Assembly: GCA_033439295.1 (NCBI GenBank)
Contig: JAVTLE010000005.1
Location: forward strand, 3,274,501-3,338,500
DNA length: 64,000 nt
Source: Deuterostichococcus epilithicus
Lineage: Eukaryota; Chlorophyta; Trebouxiophyceae; Prasiolales; Stichococcaceae
Direction of reading: 5' to 3'
The stretch's first letter is position 1. The number at the start of each line of letters is the position of its first letter. The translations under genes were made by a program, and so were the position numbers. Below are positions 35,101-45,819 of the stretch, piece after piece. The notes beneath the pieces are model-generated. The model was not told where the DNA came from, ran no database searches, and was given only the letters and a program-made list of their open reading frames with translations.

Positions 35101-35215
35101 TTGGCGCCTCTGCAGTGCCTAGCTTTTGCCCCTGTCCTTTGAAGCCCTTGCTTTTCTTGCCGAAAAGCGACAATTTGTTCCATTTCTCCTTCAGATCCTT
35201 TTGAAAATCGCTCAT
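32180..35215 (-). CDS. PUB and UBX domain protein, UBXN6/PUX2-like CDC48 cofactor
   Basis: Starts at ATG 35213-35215. Exon 1 (35099-35215, 39 codons, phase 0) encodes MSDFQKDLKEKWNKLSLFGK then KSKGFKGQGQKLGTAEAPK; the FKxxGxGQKL signature is the N-terminal VCP-interacting segment of UBXN6. A Pro/Ala-rich linker follows (about 34480-34900). The PUB domain spans about 34080-34560 (AVALLHSEPQGAASVVLLSR, KLRLGNKKIQDEVVNVSGGI, EFLQAAGFQLV). Then comes a low-complexity stretch, a helix ending PSVEVSEEVFKRTPADVRAT, and the UBX domain at about 32470-33060 (THAVIRVRLPDGLVLQGDFN, VGRIFEWVSDSLRQPGRSYE, ADLLPSSLLNFR). By homology it docks on p97/CDC48 and ubiquitinated substrates in the cytosol. The C-terminus after LLNFR (about 32467) is uncertain; an unspliced reading stops at 32180. 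Confidence 0.9.
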
Positions 35216-35868
35216 TGTGCAGGCTGGGAGGCGAGAAGGCACAGTGTGCACTGACGGGAAAGCAGTGGGTGATCTGATCCCAAGCACAGCAGTCTGTGGC
35301 AGCTGGGCTATGACGGGCTGCCTACAGCGAGCTCAGCGCCAGAAAGGAAGGCGCTTGCTACGCAGATGGTAAATTGGGACGGCTGCATTTTGATTCTCTG
35401 ATGATGCAGTAATGGTGCATGAGGTGACAGCGCAGCCTGCTCTGCTGATGGGCTGGACAGGACGACTGCATGGGGACGTGCGGTCTGTGGCATAATCGTT
35501 TGGGGGGAGGGGGGAGCCAAGCCTCTGTTACAAATTCAATGCGTCGCTGCCATGTGGTATGCATCGATTCGGCTCATGAACGCTTGGGCGGCCTACGCTA
35601 TGCGCCAACCGGCATGGAGATAGAGTGCGACCAACCATGCGTCTGCGGCAGAAGAGGCCTGGCAGTCCGATTCCTGCACGTTGCGACAGGTCGATGGTAA
35701 GTAGTCCGAAAGGTGGTGGCGCCATCCGTTGCAGTGTTCGTCCATGTCATGCAGGAGCACCAGGGTTTGAAGATAGATCGCTGTGGGGCCGCACCTTTAC
35801 GGCCGCCTGTGATGCAACGTGCTGGGCCGTCGCTGCACTTGAGTGTACTGCTCATGCGATAGTTTCCG
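35216..35868. promoter_or_regulatory. Region between the CID7-like gene 3' end and the UBX gene start
   Basis: These 653 bp hold the 3' untranslated region of the Smr gene and the promoter of the UBX gene, both on the minus strand. A minus-strand TGTAA (35528-35532) is a possible polyadenylation signal. A G-rich run (about 35501-35517) is the only other oddity. Confidence 0.45.
35528..35532 (-). terminator. Possible TGTAA polyadenylation signal for the CID7-like gene
   Basis: TTACA on the plus strand reads TGTAA on the coding strand, 337 bp past the stop of the Smr-domain gene. It fits chlorophyte usage but is only a five-base match. Confidence 0.35.
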
Positions 35869-38808
35869 TCAGCCGAGCTGGACTTCCAGCAACCCTGGTT
35901 GCGCCTCGCGAAAGCGCAGCCCCTGCTCGCGCAGGAAGCTCTGCACCGCTGCAGGCAGCCGGGCCTTCGACACCTGAAGACAGCGCAGCTGCTCAGACAT
36001 GACACCAAAGACGTGTTCCCTGCAGGGTATATAAGCGTTCCCTGCAGGGTGTTGACGTGTTCCCCGCAGGGGATACTTGTGTGTGAGCCGGCAGACAGGC
36101 CAGACGCGCTCCAGGCAGCCTCCACGCTCTTCTGCTGCAGCTGCTAACAGGGCGATTCTGTTCGGCATTGGTGAGTCAGACTTCAAAAGAGGCGCCTCCG
36201 TCTCACCTTCGTGTGGTGGCCGGTGCCGACCAGGACCTGCAGCGTGGAACCCGCCCTGCCGCCGGGCACTGGCCGGGCCAGCTCCACCTGCAGGAGCGCC
36301 AGCGCCTCCGACACGTGCTGCCCGTGCAGGTCCACAAAACGCTTGCCGCCGGCGCGGGCTGCGCCCTGGAGGAGGCACGGCACAGTGGGTCGTCTGAGCT
36401 GCCGGATCTGCGAGCGGTGCTGGGCCAGGGCGCAAAACGAGTTGACACACCACGCATGAGAATCTGGCCACGGCCCACGCCCGACCCTGCGGGGCAGCAT
36501 GCCAGCGCCAGAGCGGTGCAGCCTATATGGAAAATACGATGTGTCAACAGGCTGCATTCGAATGGGGTGCCACACCTGGATGTGTGCGACGTTGCGGGCG
36601 GCGAAGAGGCGGGAGCTGGCGGCGCCATGTGCCGCCTTCATTGCCTCGTTGGCAGCGCGCCCCTTAGCGCCCAGCTCCTTGGCAAGCGCCTTGTTGCCGT
36701 GCTGGTACGCCAGCGTCGCCTGTCCAGGGGAGAACGTGCCGAGTTTGCTTGGATTGAGATGCCAGATTGGTTGACAGTGTGATGCACGTGAGTTGGAACC
36801 GGGTAGAGTCCCAGGCCTGCCCTGGGGGATAAAAAACGTCATATGCTTGCATGTGGGAGCTGTTGTAGTAGTGTGTCTCTGAACTGGCATCCGAGACCAC
36901 GTCGCAAGCGTCCCAGCTTGGTTTCGCCAATCTAACGAGGGCTGCCGTCATAGCCTCACAGCATCGGGCCGCCCAGATACCTCATGGCTTTACGAAATCG
37001 CAATATCATGCAGCTTCAACGGCTCCGAAGAGTGCTTCGAAGTCTGCAGCTATTGTGCTGTCAGCAGCAAGTGCGCCTGCCGGGGAGCTGGAGTAAAAGC
37101 TTGATAGTGTCTGAATACGAGGGCATGTGGCAGAGACACACCTGCTGAAAGTAGGTATTGCGCAGCCGTGCATGGTCTCGCGCCTCATCCCGAGCATCAG
37201 CATACTGCTGCGAGACGGCCTGACCTGCAGAAGAGAGAAGGAAAGCAGGGTTCCAAACGAGAGCGCATGCTGTGAGCTGGTGCTGCCTGCGGATCATGCC
37301 GGGACAATGCAGATTGCATGGCCAGCATGTCGTGGCCAGGTGACACCAACAGATCTGGACATACTACACTGTCAAGCACCGCACCTGTTTCGACCCAGGG
37401 TGCTGCACTGTACTGGAGGTCAGGCTGCTGCCGTCGCTGCTCCGAAGGACTGTTGCCTGCCTGCAGTGAGCGCCGGGGCGTGGCGCGACTGCCGCCCTCA
37501 GACGACCATGAGACTGTTGCTGAACCCCGACTGGAGTCCAGCACTTGCTGTCGCATTGCGGCTGTGTCGCTGCTGCTCCAACCGGACGTCCAGGGGCTGG
37601 CGGCTGGCGGTTGGCGCTGGGCGCCGCCGAGCGCTGGGAAGGCAGTCTCGTCCAGTGGTGCGGCTGCGGCGCCCTGTGCAAGGACAGCAAGATGAGCGAG
37701 GTTGGTTTCAGGTTTTTGGGCTGGACCAGCAGCTGCTGGACTTCATCCAGACGCACGCCTACTGGACGGGGGAGGAGATGACGGTGAGCGGATGTGGTCT
37801 GGCCTAAATAGTGGGGGCCGCCTGGGGGAGGCAGGCGGCCTCCGTGGGATCAGACTCGGTTGTCAGCCGGGCACAGCCGGCCCGTGAGGGCCCCATGCCG
37901 ATCGGTCTATGCAGCGGAAGTAAGGGGACGGCCCGGAGAATGGGCCGCCTCCAGGCATGCCCGAAGGCAAGCTGCAAGAGGGATTTGACAGGAGAGGTTC
38001 AAGAGCAGATGCGGCGCTTTAGAGGGGAGATAGGCCAGCGCAAACAGCCTGGTTGATGCCGTGGTGCTGTGTACTGTCGGCTGATGGGGCGCATGTACAC
38101 AAGCACATTGCCCCCAGCACTCCACCAGAAAGCGATGCCTTTTAAAATCGTTGGAGCCCCTTGAAAATACATGTCATTTCAAGTGGGCGCCGCACCTTGG
38201 ATTGGTCATTCTGCGCCGGCTGCTGCTGCGCCGGCTGCCAGTGCAGCTCGCTCTCCAGCTGGCAAAGCTCGTCTGCGGCGGCTGCCACATCGAAGGCACA
38301 GCCTGCCAGCGTCTGCCAGAGCGCATCGGCGCTGTACCCCGGAAACAGCTCCCCGAGGTACTCGGCAGCAGCAGTGGCCTGCCAGTCCAAGTCTCTCTGC
38401 GCTTTTGCAATGTCGTGATGTCATAAGACAGTCCAAGGATGCTTGGGGTCGTGATTTGGCTGCTACGGCTTGCACAAGGGCGCTACTGGCCATGGCGCAG
38501 AGGGTTTGGCTGATGGCACATCAATGTACCAGGCAGAGCGGGTACTGGAGGTCGCTGCACACCTGATCGGAGAAGCAGCCTGAGGGCTCTTCGTTGGGTG
38601 TCGCAACTGACGGCAGTGTGAACTCTGCTGCGTTTGCGTTGAGGTGCGAGGACGTGGCCCCGGCTGCTTGGGAGGCAAACACGGACGAAGTTGACGGTGC
38701 TGTGGAAGGTGGCTGCCAATCTGTAGCGCCAGCGCTGAGGCGACTAGCAGCTGGAGACTCGGCGTCGAGGTGCTCTTTTGGCAGGAGGTCCGACCACGGC
38801 GTGGACAT
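35869..38808 (-). CDS. CID7-like protein: PAM2, CUE, DUF1771 and Smr domains
   Basis: Starts at ATG 38806-38808 ([18 protein letters not shown]) and stops at TGA 35869-35871. Exon 1 carries a PAM2 motif, [14 protein letters not shown] (about 38625-38665), the peptide that binds the MLLE domain of poly(A)-binding protein. A CUE/UBA-like helical domain follows at about 38210-38380 ([31 protein letters not shown]). Low-complexity exons lie at about 37440-37700. DUF1771 is split over exons: [19 protein letters not shown] (about 37140-37200), then [20 protein letters not shown] (about 36660-36720). The Smr domain follows: [20 protein letters not shown] and [12 protein letters not shown] (about 36205-36340), and the last exon [20 protein letters not shown] (about 35910-35970). 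The order matches plant CTC-interacting-domain proteins CID5-7. Likely a cytosolic RNA-linked protein bound to PABP; the Smr DLHGxH and GTGHHT motifs are intact, so nuclease activity is possible. Confidence 0.9.
36011..36076. repeat. Three 22-bp tandem repeats with palindromic cores
   Basis: Three units with an exact 22-bp period (36011-36032, 36033-36054, 36055-36076) share GTTCCCTGCAGGG; the third reads GTTCCCCGCAGGGG. Each core (CCCTGCAGGG or CCCCGCAGGGG) is palindromic or nearly so. They sit in the last intron of the Smr-domain gene. A TATATAAG string (36028-36035) spans the first junction. Confidence 0.85.
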
Positions 38809-38963
38809 GGTTGTGCCGCCTGCAGCATGAGCAGCGGGCGCGGTCAGTCAGAGAAGGAGTGCAGAAGTGAGCGACTATTGACATCTTTGGCAGGTTCTAC
38901 AAGTTTGAATGCGACAGAGATGCGCCACAAATTGCGAGGCAGAAGCGCACCTCAGCCACGTGA

Positions 38964-39361
38964 TCACCCAGACTGCGGCGGCGTTTCGCGCTGCTGCGAG
39001 CTGCTGGAGGAGCGCTGGTCAGTGGCAGCGGCGTCGCTGTCGTAAATGGCGGACAGAGTGCGCCGCACGGCGGGGCGCAGGCCTGAGAATACGTTTTCCT
39101 GGCCTCGGGCTCCCCAATCATACAGCAGCAACGTTGCTGTGAGGCCGGCCGTCACCACAAAAGTGCCTGCAAATCGGAGGGAGGAAAGAAAGCTCATCAC
39201 ATGCAGAGCGCGGATGATCGATCAGGGAACAGAGGTAGGCCAGCAGGCAGACACAGGATTGCCGAGCCAAAACGCAGGCACAACCTGGGCAACTCTCGGG
39301 GCGCACACCTACCCGCTTTCATTCGCAGCTGGAAGGCGGTGACTCCGCCCTCGCGAGGCAT
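38964..39361 (-). CDS. 83-residue single-pass membrane protein, unknown family
   Basis: Two exons fit exactly: 39313-39361 (16 codons plus one base, donor GTAGGT) and 38964-39166 (acceptor TTTGCAG), giving 83 residues and TGA. The protein reads MPREGGVTAFQLRMKAG, then a hydrophobic segment TFVVTAGLTATLLLYDW (residues about 18-34), then a polar tail with LRPAVRRTLSAIYDSDAAAT and a Ser/Gln-rich end. The topology resembles a small organelle inner-membrane or tail-anchored subunit, but I recognise no family. Its stop is only 155 bp upstream of the start of the CID7-like gene on the same strand. An additional upstream exon cannot be excluded. Confidence 0.62.
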
Positions 39362-39885
39362 GGCGATGCGATGAGTGCGAATTCTATCGTGGAAACGGGT
39401 GCCAAGTAGCGAGAAGGTGTGACTGGCGCAGCTGTGAATGTCGGCCGTACTGATCGCTGCACCGTGGCCCTCTTGTTGAGTCTCGATTTGGAACTGGTGG
39501 GGCAGGGCCTCGGCGCAAACAAGAAGTGCGACGGAGGAAAAGCGCCGTCAAAAGTGGCGAAAGGCTTTCGGTACCTTGATTTCAGATTCCGACCCTTGTC
39601 AAACCCTACCTTTCAGAAATCGAAATGCACCCTGAATGCACCCGGTTCTGCGGCCCGTCAATTCGGTTCAGCACAGCGCCACAGCCCCACCAACTGGTCA
39701 ATCGACACTTGCTCGATCCACAAAAACTGCAAAAAAAGATTTCCACGCTCATGATGAAAAGCAGCCTCCCGATAGCAGCCGCCAATTTTCCGCCCACCGC
39801 CCTAGCCCAACCCAGGGCGCTGCTACTTGCGGCGTCTCATCTTCGTGTTTCGTCTAGCTGGAACAGCCTCCGTGCTTACAGGGCT
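39362..39885. promoter_or_regulatory. Region between lycopene cyclase 3' end and the small membrane protein
   Basis: These 524 bp carry the 3' end of lycopene cyclase and the promoter of the 83-residue protein gene. A minus-strand TGTAA lies at 39876-39880, only a few bases after the lycopene cyclase stop, probably too close to act as its signal. No repeat or RNA gene is seen. Confidence 0.4.
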
Positions 39886-42800
39886 TCACCGGATGCGCGT
39901 GAGCTCGATCAGCATGCCAACAAGGCCCGGCGCACCCATTTTCACCAGGTTGATGCGCGCCGAATTGCTGGCGTTGACAAACAGCGACAGGCCAAAGCCG
40001 ATGAGTTCCGGGAAGGTCAGCCGCGCCGACAGGAAGCCCGTCCAGTTGTAGTAGGACAGGCTGAAGAAGGACCTGAAGAAGTCCCGCGTCTCCTGCAAGG
40101 CACAGCGGAGCACACCTCGTGAGCGCATGCAGGAGTGATGGCAGGAACACCACTGCCCGATCATGATGGAGACTTTGTGCGCTGCTGCGGAGCAGCAGCA
40201 GCGATAGGAAAACCCAAAACCTACGCACCTGCAGGTCGAGAGCCAGCAGCATCTTCTGGCCGAAGGTGAAGAAGGCGCGCTGCTGCAGGCGCTCCCGCGG
40301 CCACACGGTCCGCCAGACCTTCTCCGACAGCGTGTTCGAGTCCTCCTCCGTCCGCGTGTAGCCCGGCCGCTTGTCCTGCGGACCGACGGCGGGCAGGGGT
40401 TGCCGATGTGTCGCAGCAGTCAAATTTGCGACAGGATTTGCGCAATTGCCCAGTCTCTCCGGCTTTCCCCTGTCTTCACGCCGCCGCTCGCAATTGGCGC
40501 TTGCGCACTTCAGGCCCCACTGCATGTCTCGGCACTGTGCTGCCGACGGTGTGGGTATCGGACAACGTCCACACCTTGGAGTTGCAGGCCTCGTCGAAGG
40601 GCGCCGCCAGCTGCTCGATGATGGCGTCTGCAATCGTCGGCGCGCTGCCCAGCATGCGAGCCACCATGTAGCCTGCAAGATTGCGCTGTGTTTCAAGAGC
40701 AGACCTTGTTCGCCTGTTTTCCTATTTGCGTATTTGCCTGTGTGATTCAGTCGTTAGTAGGGCAGCGACCGGCGAAGCGGCTGCTGATTCGCAGCCAGGG
40801 GCTGGTTGATGTGGGCACATTACTGCGTGTCTGGCTCGCAGAGATCTGTAGTCAACAGTGATGCACAGGGTTTGTGGGTGGGTCGCCACACCGGTGGAGG
40901 GGTGGACCATGCCAGCGGTGCCGCCGATGCCCAGGGTTCGCTGCGGGTGGCGCGGCAACACGCCGCCCATAGGGATCAGGCACATCTCCTCCTCGTGGAT
41001 CTGCAGCAGTTGAGAAAGAAATCCGCATGAGGCCTAATAGAAAGGACCCTACTTGCCGCAGAACCTCAACAGGGACTGCAGATAAAAAGAAGCGGAAGGA
41101 GGAGGAGGAAGGGTGAAGAAACGGGACAATTAGACCGAAGTGCCGCATCACAGAAGCTGTGTCGCACAGGCACAGGGTTCCTGCTCGCGCCTCTGCCACC
41201 ATCAATGTGCTGCATTTCTCGGGCTGCCCCTCGCAAGACCCTTGAGGCCCCTCGGTGCGACCCAAGCCACCCCTCGCATGCTGACACCGGCAACATCACA
41301 GCTCATTCCGCCGCCCCGACCCAGCCCTGCCGTCCACTCAGAAGCGCCCACCTTGGTGATTCGGATGCCCAGGTGTTCCATGCGGCGCTCCAGACGGCGC
41401 TTCAGCTCGGGAAAAGGCACCGCCGGCTTGGCCACCAGCGAAGTCTCCTCCAAGAAGACCGTCGTCGGCGAGAAGGGCATCGCGTACAGGAAGGTCGGCA
41501 GCTTCTGCGGGGCGCCAAACGAAATCTGATATATTCCCTTCTGACATCTGCCCTGCGGGACTGCGCCATTCACAGGCTGCCATTTGCGTGCCCAGCAGGC
41601 CGAGGGTCACACCTCGTTTCCTCCGAATGCAGTTGACAGGATGCCGACATCTGCTTTGTAACAGATGCTTTGACCAGATGCTGACAGAGCCTCCAGTGAC
41701 CCAAAGAGGGGTGTTTGTCGCACCGAGTTGGACTCGCGCATGTCAGCGTCCCCCTCTGTGTGGTCGTCCCGCCAGTCCATGAACAACATTGTGTCCAGGT
41801 CGAAGGGGTGTGCCTCCACGTCGCACATGATGCCGTACGCGCCCTGCACGAGAGATGGACCTTTTCTGAAAATCGAGCCGGGTGGGACGCCAGTCGACGC
41901 GCGCAGCCACGGCGGGGCAAAACGAGGGCGCTGGTGTGATGCCTACGCGAAGCCAACGGCGTCCCGCCTGCTGTGGTTTCGTAGGAGCATTGCTGCTGTG
42001 CAACGTCACCTGCGGGATCTGCCGTCCACCTCAGGTATGCCCTTCGGACTCTACTGCCACGCTTGAGGGCAACATGCCTGGCATTTCTGCAGATGCATCC
42101 ACATTCAAGGAAATTCTCTTCAGAGCAGCAGACCCGAGGGGCAGATCAAGAGCGGCAAGCTCACCTGGTAGCCGGGGTCAAACTTGGAATCGAACTCCAC
42201 GAGCTTGAGCGCATGCCCCGTGGCATCGAGCACAGCAGCTGCTGGGACCGCCGTGCCGTCCGCGCACTTCAGCTCGGAGGCGCCGCCGTCGTGTACCACC
42301 CCAGTCACCTGCAGCATGTGGTGCCAGTCAGGCCAGACGCCAAACAACGCCAAACAACATCAGGTTGCATCCAAAAGCACTCGTACATGCAGAGAGAGGC
42401 GTCCGGACTCATTTCGGATGTATGGACTGTGTGTCTGGCATACATCTGCAAGCCTGTTGGAATTGCTCAGAAGGTCGACAGCCCACCCTGTCGGTGTGGA
42501 ACACCACGCCGCTGTCGATGCACCGCTGCAGCAGCATGCGCTTGAGCTTCGGCCGGTCCACCCGCCCGTACGGCCTGTTAAGGAACCTGCGCAGCGGCAA
42601 AACAAATGTGTCACGGTGCGTTCGTCACATAATCCCTCCATGCATTCTGCCGCACTGCTGCAGGCCATGCCCCTGGGCCTGTGCACATCTGAAGGTCGTT
42701 TGGGGAAGGGTGCAGTCAGCACGCAGTGCAATGCACGGTAGCCCAGCAGGGCTCGCACTTTTCATCATCGGGGCCGCTGCCAAGGTGCACATTGGCGCGT

Positions 42801-43515
42801 GGCCACACCACCTCCAAGTAATCTTCCAGGCCCATGGCCTACAGAGGTGAACTGAGACGGCGTTGAAGAATCATGTTAGGTGACAGACAGCTTTGCGCAG
42901 CGAACCAGCCCGATGCTCTCGAAGCAGGCGCTTGATCATTATGCATTATGAGGCCTGACCACTTTCACGGCGACAGGCACAAAGGGGACGTTGTGCACAG
43001 CTTTTGCTTGAGGCTGCCACAGGTTAACAACAATCAACCTGGAACTCGTCCACCCAGACGCCGTAGTTGTTGGGCCACGCCGCGAGGGGGTCCGGGTCCA
43101 CGAGGCAGACCTTGTAGCCCGCTGCCGAGACCCGCGAGGCAACAACCAACCCCGCCGGCCCGGCGCCGGCGATTGCCAGGTCGAACGCCTGCGTGGGGCT
43201 GTCCCGCATGGCAGGCAGCTGGATGTCCGTCAGCGGTGGCGGCTCGACGGCCACGCCACGGCCGCCATGCGACGCCGCGCGCTCTGCCGTCGACCGCCTT
43301 AGCTGTGGATTGTGCTGGCTGCCGTTCTGCTGCGTCGCCGGCCGCTCAGCCGTCTGCACTGCGCTTGTGCATGGCGCAGCGCCGCGGCGCGCCCTGCTGC
43401 GTTGCAAGCGGCACAGGCGGTGCTGCTGTTGCGCCCAGTGCCTCGTCTGCCGCGCGGACGTCGCAGCCGGCTGGCGACCACAGCCGAGGGTGCTGCAGCC
43501 GGCTGCCCGCTGCAT
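39886..43515 (-). CDS. LCYB: Lycopene beta-cyclase, chloroplast
   Basis: Converts lycopene to beta-carotene by cyclising both ends, in the plastid carotenoid pathway. ATG at 43513-43515, TGA at 39886-39888. The first ~100 residues are Ala/Arg/Gln-rich, a transit peptide. The mature protein begins with the dinucleotide-binding motif DLAIAGAGPAGLVVASRVSA and the cyclase hallmark NNYGVWVDEFQ (about 43030-43180). Later exons read RPYGRVDRPKLKRMLLQRCI (about 42515-42575), DATGHALKLVEFDSKFDPGY (about 42175-42235), DLDTMLFMDWRDDH (about 41755-41800), AMPFSPTTVFLEETSLVAKP (about 41430-41490), CLIPMGGVLPRHPQRTLGIG then GTAGMVHPSTG (about 40890-40985), VARMLGSAPTIADAIIEQLA (about 40605-40665), ERLQQRAFFTFGQKMLLALD (about 40235-40295) and the C-terminal GFLSARLTFPELIGFGLSLF. 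The FLEETSLVA motif and C-terminus match the beta rather than the epsilon cyclase. Full length, about ten exons. Confidence 0.96.
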
Positions 43516-44159
43516 TCGGTCGTATATCTGTGTCAGTAGTCACACGGTGAGGTTTTAGGGAGTTCTCCAAGCCCTTCCTGGCTTAGGGTGGGGATGTGCA
43601 CACGAGTAACTTGAAGGCCCTCAAATACCGTTCCTGCAGGGAGCGCGGCGCGTTCCAGAGAGTGCAATGAGAATGTTTCACACGTCAACGCAGCGGACAG
43701 CTCTTGCTTTTGCCGTGGTGTTTACACGGAGGGTGAACGTGGCCCACATCTTGTCGGACAGCAAGCTGGTGTCAGACAAGGGATAGGCTGTCAATTCCGT
43801 CTATGGATGCTCCCAACCTCCCATTGTTGATATTTTATTCGTGTTCCAAAGAGGTATCTGTAGTCCCAGCAACGGCTTTGGAGCTCAGCCAGATGCGCTG
43901 GTCTCAGCAACGGTTTGCGGGGTCTGCACCTTGACTCACCACTCAAGGTCGCAGGTTTGACCACAGATGCAGTACAAGTCAAAGGATTCAGCTGAATGCG
44001 AACCAGAGCGCAGCGCATTCAGGGCGGCCGAGAAGCGGTTCAAGCGTCCTGAACCAAAGCGGCGGCAGCGGCGCAGGTGCCGAGGGGATAAGCCTTTGAC
44101 AGCTTATTGCATTCTGGACCATCAATTTGACCATCAACCCACATAACACTCCATTTGGC
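43516..44159. promoter_or_regulatory. Divergent intergenic region between LCYB and the ALKBH1-like gene
   Basis: These 644 bp lie between two diverging start codons and must hold both promoters. A TTTTAGGG string (43553-43560) lies just upstream of the LCYB start and reads as a telo-box on the coding strand. No TATA box is evident. Confidence 0.45.
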
Positions 44160-45819
44160 ATGGAGCGCAGGAAGTCTGTTACTCGTGCGGCGCCAGCCGA
44201 TGGACTGGCGGACGTCCTAGACTTTCGCGCACCAGAGCGCATTGAGCAGCTGGTCGCATTTCCTGCGCTGAACGGCGGAACGGCTTGCTGCGTGCCGCTC
44301 TATGGCTTGTCATCACATCCAGGTACCCCAAAGCCTGTTCATGCTGCAAAAGCCTCATCTTCAATCGCCGCATCAACTGGATCTACAATAGGTAACTGAG
44401 TTCTCGACTGCAGGCTTCGTCTTTGCGCCTGGGGCCGTCACAGTTGAGGAGCAGCGCAGCTTCCTGCGAGATGTCACTGACATGCTGCTGCAGCCGCCCG
44501 CGACCACCAATCACACAGCTGCGCACGGGCCGCTGCCTGGCCTGTGGCGGGCGGCCGAGCGGGTGAGCCACCCGCAGTTTCGCTCAGGGAGTTAAAACGA
44601 CAGCAGGCGCAGTGCCTGGAGGTAGCATCACCCTGCAAGCTAATTCCAGGGACGCCATGTGTGCATCATGTTGCCGCAGGGCCTACGGCTCAGGCCGACA
44701 GATCAGCAGCCGCCAGCAGCCGCTCAGCCCAGCACAGCGAACATGCCGCAGCAGCCACACAGCAGCTGCGCTGCCAGGGACACGTCAGCAGGCGCTCGCG
44801 ACGGCGGCGGTCAGGCTGCCGAGGGCGCCACAGCCAGCAACAGCAGTTGCGGTCCAGAGGCGACATGGTGCATAGACGGCGACGGCAGGCCGGCGGCGCA
44901 GCTGCTGCGCAAGCTCCGCTGGCTGACCATCGGCCCACGCTACGACTGGACCCTGCGCTTGTATGATCTGGAGGGTCCCCACCACCGGCTGCCGGACTAT
45001 GCCGCGGCGCTGGCGCGGCGGCTCGTCGTGGCCGCCGAAGCGGCAGCAGCGGGGCTGGCGGCGCAAGAGCAGCGCACTGATGGAGCGGACATAATGCAGC
45101 AGCAGCAGCAGCAGCGCACCTCCAGCCAGGTGCAGCAGCCGGAGCTGTGGGCGTCGAAGAACTTGCAGGCGTCGGGCTTCCAGCCCGACGCGGCGCTCGT
45201 CTGCTACTACAGGGAGGGCGACACGCTGTGCGGGCATCAGGACGATGTGGAGCGGGACGTGACCCAGGTGAGTGTGGTGACATGCTTGTGACGGTTGCTG
45301 GAAGCCTCCGAGGCAGGGCAGACGTGGGCTTGGAGAAGACATGGATGGCTTTCAACAGGTTGACACGGATCTTGTGTGTTGCCCGCAGCCAATTGTCAGC
45401 CTGAGCCTGGGCTGCACCGCCATCCTGCTACTGGGAGGACGCTCACGTAACGAGGCGCCGACGGCGATGTATGTGCGGCACGGAGACGCCGTTGTGTTCA
45501 CAGGCAAGTTGCACCGCGAAGCATTTCGTGCTCACCACTTGGGGTCTCCAGACTTGTGAGTGGCCTCCAGAATCGATAATTGAACGTGCTGGCGCTTTCG
45601 ACCGCGCCAGATTCCACAACGCCACATGACGATTGGACCAACCAAGCGATCTCATACGCAGGGCCTGCAAGAATGTACTACCATGGCGTGCCTCGTGTAT
45701 TTGATGACGGACCCACGTCTGCTGGCTGGGCGGGGGGTCACGGATATGCTGTGACGCCGGCTCTGAGCGAGTTTGTGCAGCATTCCCGCATCAACATCAG
45801 CATTCGCCAAGTGGCTTAA
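44160..45819 (+). CDS. ALKBH1-type Fe(II)/2-oxoglutarate dioxygenase
   Basis: Oxidative nucleic-acid demethylase family; ALKBH1 acts on tRNA and on methylated DNA in other eukaryotes. All five exons join in frame: 44160-44322, 44414-44562, 44680-45267, 45389-45503, 45662-45819, giving 390 residues. The first junction restores YGLSSHPGFVFAPGAV, as in ALKBH1. The core shows WLTIGPRYDWTLRLYDL, an Fe-binding H-x-D in CGHQDDVERD, VSLSLGCTAILLLGG, the second Fe His in YYHGVPRV, and the 2-oxoglutarate-binding arginines in SRINISIRQV. All catalytic residues are present. A Gln/Ala-rich insert (about residues 115-165) and six CAG-coded Gln (45097-45114) enlarge the central part. The last intron uses a GC donor (45504-45505). 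Divergent with LCYB. Confidence 0.95.
45504..45661 (+). other. GC-AG intron in the ALKBH1-like gene
   Basis: The donor is CAG|GCAAGT and the acceptor ACGCAG|GG. Joining 45503 to 45662 gives TGPARMYYHGVPRV, the conserved Fe-binding segment; no GT donor nearby restores it. The rest of the donor matches the strong consensus expected for GC-AG introns. Confidence 0.85.

Noticed and set aside
36028-36035. TATATAAG as a promoter TATA box
   Set aside because: It lies inside an intron on the opposite strand and no gene starts downstream on the plus strand. It is kept only as part of the repeat observation.
43848-43960. CTGTAGTCCCAGC followed by GGAGCTCAG, resembling the Alu domain of SRP (7SL) RNA
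   Set aside because: Only about 13 bases match the animal consensus. I found neither the S-domain internal loop motif nor a plausible overall fold, and the site lies in a divergent promoter region.
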